DNA of 64,000 nt from Girardinichthys multiradiatus (taxonomy: Eukaryota > Chordata > Actinopteri > Cyprinodontiformes > Goodeidae), in NCBI RefSeq assembly GCF_021462225.1, contig NC_061804.1, forward strand, positions 43,463,975-43,527,974, in the 5' to 3' direction. A program made the position numbers and the translations under genes. Shown here in pieces: positions 31,730 through 43,196 of the stretch (its first letter is position 1; every line of letters begins with the position of its first letter). Below the pieces are notes generated by a model that was not told the DNA's origin, ran no database searches, and saw only the letters and a program-made list of their open reading frames with translations.

Positions 31730-32767
31730 ACCTAAGCTTCAAGAAGTACAGTCTGCTCTGTCCCTTCTTGTAGATGGCTTCACAGTTGCATCTCTACTCC
31801 AGTCTGTTGTCCAGGTGAACACCGAGGTATTCATACTCCTCCACCACCTATACTTCTTCTCCCATGATGGAAATAGTTTTTGACCTCTACCTGTTTCTCT
31901 TAAAATCTACAATCATCTCCTTTGTTTTAGTCACGTTCAAGATGAGATGACTGTTTCCACACTATGCAACAAAGCGGTCCACCACCTTCCTGTACTCAGC
32001 TTCTTGTCCATCTGTGATCCACCCCACGACTGCAGAACCATCCGAGTATTTCTGCAGGTGACAGGAGTCTGTCTTGTACTGGAAGCCCAAGGTGTACAGA
32101 GTGAAAAGGAATGGTGAGAGTACCGTCCCCTGTGGTGCTCCTGGCTGCTGACTACCTGGTTAGACTCACATCCCTTCGGTCTCACAAACTGTGGTCTGTT
32201 TGTCAGGTGGTCTTTGATCCAGGAGATTGTTGAGGCTTCCAACGGAGTCTTCTGGAGTTTCTGACAAAGCAAATCAGGTGTGATTGTGTTAAATGTACTG
32301 GAGAAATCAAAGAACATGATCCTCACAGTGCTGCTGGCTTTGTCCAGATGACAGTGGGTTTGTTGAAGCAAGAGTATGATGGCATCTTCAACTCCAACTC
32401 TACAGCGATAAGCAAACTGAAGGGGATCTATTGTTTGCTTACTCAGGTGGGCCAACAGGTGTCTCTCTAGGACCTCCATGATATGGGATGTCAGGGCAAT
32501 AGGTCTATAGTCATTGAGGACTGATGGGTGAGTTTTCTTTGGTACCGGAACAAGACAGGAGGTCTTCCACAACACTGGAACCTTCTTCTGGGCCAGGCTA
32601 AGGTTGAAGAGGTGGTGCAGAATTCCACAGAGCTGCTCTGCACAGCCCTTCAGGACTCTAGGGCTGACATGATCTGGACCTGCAGCCTTATTCCGATTCA
32701 GCCTCTCCAGTTGCATCTTCACCAGACTTCTTGAGAAGTCAGGTGTAGATGATAAGCCCCTGAACAA
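31730..32767 (-). pseudogene. LINE reverse transcriptase, frameshifted
   Basis: Frame 32767-31937 opens with the RT fingers (NRNKAAGPDHVSPRVLKGC, VPVPKKTHPSVLNDYRPIA) and reaches FFDFSSTFNTI (first catalytic Asp region) and TNRPQFV. It shifts frame before the APQGTVLSPFLF block, which is readable near 32160-32110. The expected YxDD box near 32045 reads YSDG, so one of the two catalytic Asp residues is lost. Downstream residues KTKEMIVDFKRN are readable near 31890. It is inactive by frameshift and active-site change. Confidence 0.83.
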
Positions 32768-32789
32768 AAATATAAAATCTAAATATAAA

Positions 32790-33395
32790 CTATAATATAA
32801 TACATGAAAATATTAGCCACTGAAAATGGGGCTTATATTTCAAGCAGAGAAAAACCAGATTTTTATCTGATTTGCCTAGAGGAGGTCTTGCTGTAGAGAT
32901 GTATGGGTTCTTGACATTTGCATAAAACAAATCCAACGTTTTGTTTTCTCTGGTAGAGCAGCTGACAAACTGTTGAAACGTTGGAAGTGTTGCGGAGAGT
33001 GAAGCATGATTAAAATCACCAGAAATTGCCACAAAAGCATTGGGGTTTTGTGTCTGTAGCTTAGCAACAACAGAGCTGATGACATCACATGCAGTGTCGG
33101 CAACAGCGGAAGGTGGAACGTAACCTGTGGCCAAAATAACACTGGTGAACTCTCTGGGTAAATAATATGTACAACAACTTACTGCCAACAGTTCAATATC
33201 TGGACTGCAGAGATGACACTTAACAGTAACATGTCCTGGATGACACCATCTGTTGTTCGCAAGTACTGCCAGTCCACCTCCTTTACATTTGCCGCTCCTC
33301 TTTAAATCTCTGTCTGCTCGTATGGTTAAAAAGCCCACCAGAGAGACGCTGAAGTCTGGGACATGATCCTGCAGCCATGTCTCAGTAAAACTCAT
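32790..33395 (-). pseudogene. LINE endonuclease domain, catalytic His lost
   Basis: This domain nicks target DNA for target-primed reverse transcription. Landmarks in the 201-residue frame: E5 in FTETWL, GGGLAVLANN (about residues 39-48), D127 and N129 in SGDFNH, and the final block GKSDKN at 174-179, where family members have SDHN. The catalytic His is therefore Lys178. The start is inside the domain. The frame ends soon after the domain at a deletion joint. Confidence 0.8.
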
Positions 33396-33879
33396 AATAC
33401 TGCATGCCTGGTACTGTGGCTGGGTCCTTTGTATATGGCTTGGAGTTCATCCAACTTGTTTCCCAACAATCTCACATTGCCCATCATAATCGACGGAAGA
33501 GATGGTTTGAACTTCCTCCTTCTCTCTCTTCTCTTAGCTCCTGCTCCTTTTCAACTCATCAGGGATTTGGGGTTTTAGTTGAAGTATTATTTGAGTTTTT
33601 GAGATATTAATCAGCTGCTCCCGGTTGTAAGAAACAACCCCATTGCCATTGCAATGCATCATAACAAATGTCCAAAAGTAGAAAAGTATTAGGAAAAATC
33701 CTCCAAGCTGCACAGCATTCGACACCGGAGAGGACAGTCGTCCAAAAAAAATCAACTGTATTCACCACAGGAGGAAGAGTTCCCAAAAAAGAATAAATTA
33801 GAATCAAAAGTAACAGAGCTAACCTGCTGACACCTTGAGCGGCGCAATTCTAGAATTGAATAGAATAGAATTAAAAAAG

Positions 33880-34700
33880 AGAAAATATTCAGTGAGCAGC
33901 AGTTCTGTGTGCGCAAATGCCTTGTTGATGCCAGAGGTCAGAGGAGAATAGCCAGACTGGTTCGAGCTGATAGAAAGGCAACAGTAACTCTAATAACCAC
34001 TCGTTACAACCAAGGCATGCAGAAGAGCATCTTAACGCACAACACGTCGAACCATGAGGCGGATGGGCTGCAGCAGCAGAAGACCACACCGGGTGCCACT
34101 CCTGTCAGCTAAGAAGAGGAAACTGAGGCTGCAATTCGCACAGGCTCACCAAAACTGGACAATAGAAGAAAAACGTTGCGTGGTCTGATGAGTCTCGATT
34201 TCTGCTGTGACATTCGGATGGTAGGGTCAGAAATTGGTGTCAACAACATGAAAGCATGGATCCATCCTGCCTTGTATCAATGGTTCAGGCTGGTGGTGGT
34301 GATGTAATGGTGTGGGGGATATTTTCTTGGCACACTTTGTGCCCCTTAGTACCAATTGAGCATCGTGTCAACGCCACAGCCTACTTACTTACTTCCAGCA
34401 GGATAATGCGCCATTTCATAAAGCACGAATCATTTCAGATTGGTTTCTTGAACATGACAATGAGTTCACTGTACTCTAATGGCCTCCACAGTCACCAGAT
34501 CTCAATCCAATAGAGCACCTATGGGATGTGGTGGAACGGGAGATTCGCATCATGGATGTGCAGCCGACAAATCTGCAGCATCTGTGTGATGCTATCATGT
34601 CAATATGGACCAAACTCTCTGAGGAATGTTTCCAGTACCTTGTTGAATCTATGCCACAAAGGATTAAGGCAGTTCTGAAGGCAAAAGGGGGTCACCCCAG
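33880..34700 (+). pseudogene. Tc1 transposase (second family), broken
   Basis: The 3' two-thirds of a transposase gene, in several frames. Visible pieces are a region near 33900-34100 corresponding to the end of the DNA-binding domain, MVWGIFSW at about 34300, a shortened block near 34380-34400 where about 90 bases before the QQD motif are lost, and SPDLNPIEHLW-coding sequence at about 34495-34530. Stops and frameshifts occur throughout. The 5' third of the gene lies left of the LINE, in 31280-31430. Confidence 0.8.
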
Positions 34701-34740
34701 TACCAGCAAGGTGTACCCAATAAAGTGGCCAGTGAGTGTA

Positions 34741-36969
34741 TGTTACATCTACACAGCATTTCCAACAGCTGTTTCACACTGATAATAAAGGTGCAGTCCA
34801 ATACTTTAATCCACTAGCTATTTTTCTTTAAAATAATTGTATCTAGTGTAAAAGATTTGTTCAGTACTTATGTCAGCTGTCTGTTTAAATAATAACCACT
34901 TCTAGCTGTTAAAAAGCTTGATCTTCAGTTGTCCTAATGACTGACTTAGTTTAAACCAAAACAAGCAAATCAACAGTAACTCACAGCAAAATAAAATAAA
35001 ACATTTTATTTACAGTAACAAGCCTACCTTAAATGTTACTAATTAAACTTTTTTGTTTTCATGACAACCAGAAGTCACAACATCAGAATCCCACCATATA
35101 TTTATCAGCTTTTTGAAAGCAATCATTCCTGCGTTTTCAACTTGGCAGGTGTTGGTTTTGTTACAGTGGAAATATTGATCAATAACCATTCATCTGGTAA
35201 ACTAAAGGGCTGTTCTACCAATCCCTTTCAGGTGAAAACTCAACTCTGAAGTAAGCATGTGGTTGAAAGCTTCCAGTTTGGTGGTTAAGTGTGCTAGACA
35301 GCCAAATTAAAGGCCATAAATGGTATGCCACTACAGCTTTTCAGGACTAACGAACCTGCTTGCTAATGTTATTTAGGTAGACTGAAGCTTTAGGAAAATG
35401 TTAGAAAGGTTTGCATACAACCTCAAAAAACAGCAGAGTTTAAACATAGTGAAAAAATCATCTGCCTAGCAGGGGTCAGTATTAAGGTTATTGCCAAATC
35501 AAAGTGGAGTTAGACAAATTAACTATCACCTAGTCTGCTTTGGTATTTGAAAGACACCTTAAATTAGGAGTTTTCTGTTTATTATTTAGGACACGGTTTT
35601 CCATATGCTGAGCCATGTATGTTGTGGTGATTAATTTCTTTGGATCTGATGGTTCGGAGCAGAGCAGTGCATCTAAATGTTATTTAGATTACTGACAGAA
35701 ATAGTTTTTGTTCTCAGTAAATAAGGGAGATAATCTGAAATGGATACAGGTAATAGCAAATTGGAGCACAATTTGTAATAAAATATTTTCAAACTAATTG
35801 ACAGGTGTGGGAGTGGATACAGGAGAGTATCACACTCCAGCCTCCCAGCTAAAAGTTGATACTGAAGAAAATGACTGTGACTCTTCAGGTGCTTAACCAT
35901 AATGCAGTTTTCAGCCGTGCCTTAAGGCTTCTAAAAACAAGGAGACTGCAATTTCATGATTTAATTGAAGTCACATTGTATTACTAAACTACACTTGATT
36001 AAAGTACATGTTGAGCCAACTGACATTTATATTGGTCGAATACATTTTCAGTTCATTTGCAAGTAATAATTTTTCAGTGTACATACTGCACATGCACATT
36101 GTATATTGAAATGTATTTCATAATGTTAGACTTGTTTGCATGCGCCTACATCTGAATATACCTGAATGCAAGTGTGAGTGTAAATGTGCTGAAAAAATTG
36201 TTGATATCTGATTAACACTTGTCATAGTTTGATGGATTTGGCAGATGGAGGGGTTATAAGCCTGCAGAACTTAAGCAGCAACTAAGTGAAAGTAAACACG
36301 TGGAATACATTATCACTTTAACACATTTTAATGTGAAGTTTCTGTTATGTTTGCAATATATTGTATGTGTTTGGTTTGTGAACAGAAAGTAGGGAAAGTC
36401 CAGAAATGCCAGGAGATATGTATGAAGGAAAGTTTTATTGTCATTGCTGGACTGTGAGATGTATGAGGTTTGTTAAACAGACTTTTCTAAGATTTCTGCA
36501 ACCCAACCCTTACAGCAGAGCATGTACAGCTGCTTTCACACAGCTTTCTGTCTTACAATGCATGTAGAAGTGGGTCTAAACGTGACATAATGAAGGGGAA
36601 CTTGTGGAACATCGAATCCTGGTATATCTTCGGAGTATGTGTGCTGCTTTTGATGTGCTTCCGTTATGAATGGTACAGGTACATTTGCATTATGGGTGTG
36701 GAATTAACAGTGTTCTGTTGTGTCAGGAAGGAGTATGTTACTTTTGCTGTGATGTCACTATCTCATTTTATTTTCAATTGTAGGTTTAGCTGAGCATTTG
36801 GGATATAAACTTTAACATTCTGTGGGAGCCCCAGAGTGCTCAGATAATTATAAACCAAATTGACAAAATAGGGCAAGCAGTCAAATACATGTTTAGTTTC
36901 ATTCATTCAGCAAGTTGAGGTGAGTGAATCTTCATTAGTGGAGACTACATGCATGTATGGAAAAAAAAA
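34741..36969. other. No gene seen
   Basis: AT-rich sequence without recognised repeats. The short open frames (up to 75 codons) show no domain. Confidence 0.5.
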
Positions 36970-37690
36970 TGAAATTAACATCCTCATAAAGCTTGTCACC
37001 ATAAGGAAGCATGCTCTAAAATGTCCTGGTAAATGCTATGTGGAATGTGGAAAACACAGTCGACCAAAACTAGCAGATAACAAATCATGACTGATTGTGA
37101 AAATGTTTCACTGGACTTGAAGCAATGTGGATTCTGTGCCTCCACTTTTTCTCCAGACTCTGGGATCTTGATTTCCCAATAAAATGTAAACTTTAATTTC
37201 ATCTGAAAAGAGGATTTTGGACCAGTGAACAATAGTCCAGTTCTTTTTCTTCTTAGCTCAGGCAAGACGCTTCTTACTGTGTCTCTGGTTCAAGATAGGT
37301 TCATCTTTGTGTAACAGCACTGACTAACTCCAGCCTCAGTCCACTTCTTGTGAATCTCCCCCACATTCTTGACTGGATTTTGCTAAACAATCCTCTAAAG
37401 GCTGTGGTTATTCTTGTTGCTGGGGCACCTTTTCCTACCACACTTTTTCCATTCACTCAACTTTTTATTAATGTGCTTGGACAGCACTCTGTGAACAACC
37501 AGCTTCTTTAGCAATGACCTTTTTTTTGCTTACCCTATTTGTGGAGGGTGTCAATGGCTCTTCTGGACATCTCTCCAGTCAGCAGTCTTTCCCATGATTG
37601 TGTAGTGTCCATAAAATCATGAAGAATGGCTCCACAGGTTTGTAGAGAACTGCACTGAAATCAAAGGAACAACTAAATCTAAGCTTTTAC
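36970..37690 (-). pseudogene. Tc1 transposase relic, antisense
   Basis: Read downward from about 37690, decayed coding resembles the N-terminal half of a Tc1 transposase. It includes a KCGRKR-like basic stretch near 37450-37420, a region like EIHKKWTEAGVS near 37330, and the WSKILFSDE-like first-catalytic block near 37240-37215, then a PRVWRKSG-like stretch at about 37165. There are many stops and frameshifts. Inverted repeats are not recognisable. Confidence 0.65.
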
Positions 37691-39322
37691 CCATGAATAG
37701 TGTCACCATTCATGGGTATAATTTTCCCTATTTAATGTTTTTAGTTGAGAAAGAGACTTCTTAGAAAAAAACATCTTGGCCAGGAGAAAATCTCATCTGA
37801 TACATGCATTTCTCATTCTTTACTTGTCTAAATTCTCAGAAATGGGCTCTGGTCCATAAAATTATTTTGGAAGACTGTAATATTGTCATTTGTAAGTGTA
37901 TGAAACACAAACGATTGTTAACAATTGTCTTAATAACTTAAGAGTTATTGAGAATGCTGTTTATTAATACTTTTTGCTGTCTGATTAATATATTTATTTT
38001 AACAATTATCATTTCGGTTTTTGAATGTACTACATTAAATAAATGCATTTAAATATGTACCCACTCTAAAGCTTCTCCATTTGAAGTCTACAAAGAAAGA
38101 ATACAAGATGTGAAAACAATCATTAGTAATTTCCATCTATCATCTGAAGTGAAAGCCCACCATACATTTAAAAAAAGGCATGTATAAATCAAACAAAGAC
38201 TTTGGAAACTAAATGAGCTCCACTATAAATCCGACTGTATGTCTGAGAACGGCCCAGTCTGCCCAGCACTTAATGGGCTCCCAGACTTTTGAAAATACAA
38301 AATAAAATTAAGCAGGAACTTAATATCATTATTCTTTTACTGTTATTTGTTCTTTTCTGGAGAAAGGCTGATTTATGTTCCTGTAATAGTGTACTCACAA
38401 GGAGGGCATAATTATGACATATAGGCCTCTTATCTCAGGTGCTCTGTGTTAAACATTAAAAATGAAACTGCAGGAAAATTCTGGTGCAGCAGCTTAATGG
38501 CACTCTCCTCAATCTTGGCCAAGTATCACAGCATGGTTGTACAGGTGGAGCACATTATCAGAATTGGGGTTCCTGGCATGAATATTGAGGCTGTAGGCAT
38601 TTAACCTTGTACTGGATGTCTGCTGTTCCTTCTCCTACACTGAGAATAATGAGAACCATGAAAAGCAGACTGTTGACAGTGACCCCTTTGACTCTGCACT
38701 GAATTTAGAGCTGTCAAATTGGAGCGCCTTGCATGACTTCCAGGTAGGTCAGAGCCATCATGGCCATAAAGCTTTAATTACAGGGCTAGGACTTTGGATG
38801 TGCACTGTCGTGTATTGTTGTACAGTGGTTGTAGTGAAGTGCAGCAACTGAAATAAGCAGTATAGAAATGCTATCTGAAGAGATCTCCTCATGGTTAAAA
38901 ATTAAACTAATTGAAATATTAGTAAAAATCCTGCATAGTATAACTATGCACATAGGAACAAATAAAGAAAGTTTAATGAAATATGCTTCTCACTAAACAA
39001 GAACAATAAAAGAAGAAAACATGGTTCAAAGCAGCAAAGTACCAATGAAACAAAACTTTGTTCTTACAACTTTGAGTTTGTAAAAAAAAGCCTTTTTCTT
39101 TCATCATTTGAATTTAAGAGTACAGAAATTGAGTTGTTTGCAGGCCAGAGTGAGCATCTTTTTGAGAACATTTGTCTCCACATGGATTTTTACCCCATAA
39201 ATTTTCGTAACAGTGCTGGGAGAATTTCTTCTCTTTTTGCTTTTGTGTAACACTTAAACGTCAAAGACAGGTAGACTGTAAATATGAAAAGCAGGTTTGA
39301 AAATATGATTTCTTTTTTCAAA
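37691..39322. other. No gene seen
   Basis: AT-rich, with no recognised repeat or coding region. Confidence 0.5.
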
Positions 39323-39613
39323 GGAAAAAAGTTATCCAAACTAACCTTGTCCTGTGTGAAAAAATAATTGTCCCTTTAACCTAATTACTAGTTTTCCACT
39401 CTTCGACACCAACAAACTGCCAACATTTGTGACAATTGCCAGCAAGTCCTTTATGTGATTTCTTGATTCTACAGTTCTGGCATTAATCAGACCTGGGTGT
39501 GGCTAGTTAAATTGGGACAGCTTTCCAAAAGTGTGGCCAATTAATTCATGAATTAACAACAAAGGGAGTTATTTTTTCACACAGGACCAGGTTTGTTTGG
39601 ATAGCTTTTTTCC
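39323..39613. mobile_element. Short inverted-repeat element (MITE), 291 bp
   Basis: The left arm GGAAAAAAGTTATCCAAACT and onward to about 39370, and the right arm at 39566-39613, are reverse complements with few differences over about 48 bases (shared GTCCTGTGTGAAAAAATAA). No coding. The target duplication is not clear, so the superfamily is open. Confidence 0.7.
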
Positions 39614-41381
39614 CTTTAATAAATGCAATCATCATTTGCCAACAACATTTTCCATTGGTCTTTTTACGTTTTTCTCAGGAATATAGATGTATGAATTTAA
39701 GGTACATTATTTTGTAAGTTTTTGTATTTTCTAAGTCGCATTACCAGCCTCTGAGATAAATTTTTGATTTTGCTTTTCATCATTATTTAACAGCATTGTT
39801 TTTAATGTAAATAATTCATGCAACAAATGTAACAATTTTATCCGAAAGGCCTATGAATATGGAAACCACTGAATGCAGTTCAATGAAAAGGGTCACACTT
39901 ATACATTATGTTTGTGACAAAGTGGTTGAGTCTGTATTTACGCACCACTTTCCTATAAGTATATTCATAGTTCATTGCATCTTCTTGTTGCAACTTTGCT
40001 GTAACTGGGCTGGCCCAGCACTTCCTGTTTGTAAAGGCCATGTCATTGAATACATCACTGGGTAGAACCAAATCAAGGGTTTTCTTTTTTTTTGTATAGT
40101 ATTATATTAAAGGAACCTTTCATTCAGCTGTGTTTCAGTTCTGTATAAAAGCAGTACAATTTCAGCAATCAGGGCTGAAAATTGATACTTGTGTTTAATA
40201 AAATGGACCAAGAAGAAACTCAAATGGTCTGCTGATGCTGTCTGCCAGACACCTTTCTTACTACTTGCTCTACAGTACCTCACAATGTTCAAATCAGATT
40301 TTCTTTCTGTCATAGAAATATCTATTCCTCACCATCCAGTATGTTCTTTTTGTTTCTCCACAGATATCCATATGATGGAAATGTATGTAAATGTGTCAGG
40401 TCTCAGTTTTTTTAAACCAGCGGAAAGCAATGACTGACTTTGTATCTAATTAGTCCATTGCCACTTTTTTTCCTTCTGTAAGCTGCCACAGGGCTGAACT
40501 TTTAAATGACTAGCCCTGTGTGTTTCTGTCAGTGTGAATCATTACTGGCAACAGGCCCTCTCTGTGTTGGCTTTCTATACAGCCTTTATGGTTCTGTTTC
40601 TTTTTGTGCTGCAGAAATGAATTCCGAAGTCAGAGAGGAAAGAGCATTCCAGCAGAAGAGAATTTGATCTTTCAAACAAAGCCCAACAAAAAATGTTCTG
40701 TTGTTCTAAATATGCAATGGATATATTATAGCCCTAAATTTAGAAACATTCTCTTCTCTGGCAATCTACTCCGATTAAATACATTGAGTGACACATGTGC
40801 TTAAATTATTCATTGGCTATGACTTGTTTGTGCCCTTGACAATACAAATCTCACAAAGGTCGAAAGTATGTTGCCTAGCAAATGACATGGTCTCTACAAA
40901 GTGCACATACTTGTCTGCCTCACAGGTAGCACATTTGTTTGGCAAATTGGAATACAGTAAATAATCACTAAGTAGGTTTTCCCTCTACAATTTCACTTTC
41001 ACACCTTCACCTTAGCACATCACAAACACAAATCCAAAATGTCTTTGTGTTTGTGAATTGATCTAAGGCTTTTAAACCTGAAATGACTTTTTCTATCAAT
41101 CATACAAAGAGCTGATGAGTCCTGGGATGATTTGGGGCTGTGTACCCTTTTTAATGACTCTGAGCCTTACTCCAGCAGCATGTTTAGTGCATCCTGTTTT
41201 TAATGTACAAGGGCCCAAGTATGGTTATGATTCATTTGCAAGTGGGTAGCATAGACTGGTAGTCACAGCCATTGTGAAGGTGTAGCCAGGGCTGAGCATG
41301 GTGCAGTTGTCATAGCAGCAAGACTGCCAAGTATGGGCAGAAACTTGTGCCATCAAAAACTGAATTTGAATTGCTCAAACT
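39614..41381. other. No gene seen
   Basis: AT-rich, with no recognised repeat or exon. Confidence 0.5.
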
Positions 41382-41460
41382 AAATCAGAATCAGAATCAG
41401 CTTTATTGCCAAGTTCGTGCATACAAACAAGGAATTTGACTCCGGTACACTTTGCTCTAA
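41382..41460 (-). repeat. LINE 3'-tail fragment, antisense
   Basis: Tandem ATCAGA hexamers at 41386-41400, followed by GCTTTATTGCCAAGTTCGTG and GGAATTTGACTCCGG, match the antisense 3' end of a common fish LINE. No coding part is present. Confidence 0.65.
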
Positions 41461-41628
41461 ATCTGTATTTGCATAATTTGTAATTAAATACATTGGTTTG
41501 AAAATTAATTTCACCAAACTAAAACTGAATTTAATGGTTTGAAATGGATTTCATTTGCTTTGAAAATGTATTTTGTTGTATTAAAAATTCAGTTTGACTA
41601 CTTTAACTTTCAGTTCAAAAATTAAGTT

Positions 41629-42552
41629 TGCAGTCTCAAGTCAGTGAGGAACAACACAAAGAGATATTGAGAGATCAGGGAGAACAAGAAGTAATTCTTG
41701 CTAAAACTTTCTTCGCTGAGAGTGGTTTGGATGAACAGAGGTTCAGTAAGGAAGACTTCATTAGGAAACAGTGTGATCATTTTGTTAGTGAGTCATTGTC
41801 TAATGCTGGTACTTTGGAAGATGTGGTAGAAGAACCAGTAGGGCTTTATGTTAAAGACGGAGTTTTAATGAGAAAGTGGAGGGACCCTAAATGTTCTGTT
41901 GCTGAGGAATTTAGGGTATATCATCAGATTGTACTTCTCTGCTTTAGGGAAGAGATTATGAGATTAGCTCATGAAATTACTACTTCCGGGCATTTGGGCA
42001 TTAATAAGACCAAAGCCAGAATTATGAGGCACTTCTATTGGCCCACAATCCGAAAGGATGCGGTAGCTTTTTGTAAGACCTGTCATGCATGTTAGCTGGG
42101 TGGAAAGCCCAACCAAACCATTCCACCTGCCCCACTGATTCCAATTCTAGGCTTCGGAGAACCATTTAGTTGTATATTAATAGACTGTGTGGGCCCCTTA
42201 CCAAAAAGCGGGGACACCAATATCTGTTAACAGTAATGGATGTAGTTGCACGCTATTTCCCTCTGCGCAACATCTGCTCAAAAACAGTTTTGGACTGCCT
42301 TCTGAAGTTTTTCACTCAGCTTGGGCTTCCTAGAGAGATACCGTCTGATCAGGGCTCCAACTTTATGGCAAGAGTTTTTCAGAAAGTGCAAGAGTTAGGG
42401 GTCAAGCATTTTAAGTCATCTGTGTACCATCCACAGTCACAGGGGGCACTGGAATGATACCATGAAACTATTAAGTCTATGATCAAGACCTACTGTGTGG
42501 ATCAGTCTGGGGAGTGGGACAACAGTATTCCTTTTCTGTTGTTTGCGATATA
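41629..42552 (+). pseudogene. Gypsy-type LTR retrotransposon, integrase remnant
   Basis: The first frame (41628-42095) ends with the integrase zinc-binding module: H115, H122, C149 and C152 in AHEITTSGHLG and FCKTCHAC. A TAG at 42093-42095 stops it. After a frame change, 42170-42457 gives the core: GPL near the first Asp, HQYLLTVMDVV, then SDQGSNF with the second Asp, and HPQSQGALE with the Glu. A TGA at 42455-42457 follows the Glu. Coding fades at about 42552. RT, RNase H and gag are absent. Confidence 0.87.
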
Positions 42553-42689
42553 TAAAAAGCGAAAGAAAGAAATTATTGCACTGAGCGACTGACACGGTGG
42601 ACTGCACAGGCTGCCTATCCTCGACTCATCACCAGCCTCTGGAGGAACGCCAAGCTGACGTTGCAGGTAGGCCCCCATCAACTTCACTA

Positions 42690-42867
42690 TGTGTTCTGTC
42701 AGGTGGCCGTATTTTCCCTGTATGTGTTTGGTTTTTGTTTGTGTTCGGTTATTGTTACTGCTCTACTCCCTGAGCTAGTCAAAGACAAAAACAAGCGAAT
42801 AAAAGTGGGAGTAGAGGACACGTAACAAAAAGCAAATAAACGTGGGAGTAGGGGACACGTAACAATA
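42690..42867 (+). repeat. LTR-like end with 37-bp tandem duplication
   Basis: TGTGTTCTGTCAGG to GACACGTAACA has TG...CA ends and sits downstream of the gypsy remnant. Two units with period 37 (42794-42830 and 42831-42867) each contain AATAAA and GGACACGTAACA. It may be a truncated gypsy LTR. No second LTR or target duplication is seen in the window. Confidence 0.45.
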
Positions 42868-43025
42868 GATATAAAAATACAACACTATGGATAAAATACA
42901 TTGATGACAAATACCATTTGTTTAATTTATTTCTAAAACTTTTAACAACATAAACACTAACATATTAACTTTAGGAACAAAGTTTAAATCTTTAAATCAA
43001 AGTTTATTTGTAGAGCACAATAATA

Positions 43026-43196
43026 AAAGCACGCAACCCATTTACCGAGGCTTCTGTCCTCAACGTGGTTGTCCTGGGTTTGAGTCCCAATGATGTTTGC
43101 CGCATGTCTTTCCCTCTCTCTTCTCCCATTTGCTGTGTGCCTACTGTCAAAAAAACTATAGAAAAATAAAGGCTACGAGTGCCGGAAAAAGATCTT
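43026..43196 (+). mobile_element. tRNA-derived SINE (family 2), 5'-truncated
   Basis: The B-box GGTTTGAGTCC is at 43078-43088, followed by the family body (TTTGCCGCATGTCTTTCCCT) and the end AAAATAAAGGCTACGAGTGC with a short A-rich tail. Flanking duplications are not clear. Confidence 0.72.

Larger units (their letters stand above)
31431..33864 (-). mobile_element. CR1/L2/Rex1-type LINE inserted in the Tc1 element
   Basis: Antisense LINE with its 3' end at 31431 (complement of an AATTGAATTGAATT-type tail) and its 5' end near 33864. Order on the minus strand: 5' leader, apurinic-type endonuclease (33395-32790), reverse transcriptase (32767-31937 and on to about 31730), 3' region. The linker between endonuclease and RT is missing compared with the plus-strand copy at 47894-49237, so there is an internal deletion near 32770-32790. 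A second fragment of the same family is at 56728-56960. Confidence 0.85.
31137..34738 (+). mobile_element. Tc1-type transposon (second family) split by a LINE
   Basis: Inverted ends CACTCACCAGCCATTTTATT (31137) and its imperfect complement ending GGCCAGTGAGTG (34738) are flanked by TA at 31135-31136 and 34739-34740. The element's own sequence is 31137-31430 and about 33865-34738. The middle is an antisense LINE that entered after the GGTCCG at about 31425. Without the LINE it would be about 1.17 kb, shorter than the family because of internal deletions. Confidence 0.88.

Noticed and set aside
41386..41400. Hexamer repeat ATCAGA taken for telomere-like sequence
   Set aside because: Not TTAGGG, and immediately followed by a known LINE 3' end; it is the LINE's terminal repeat.
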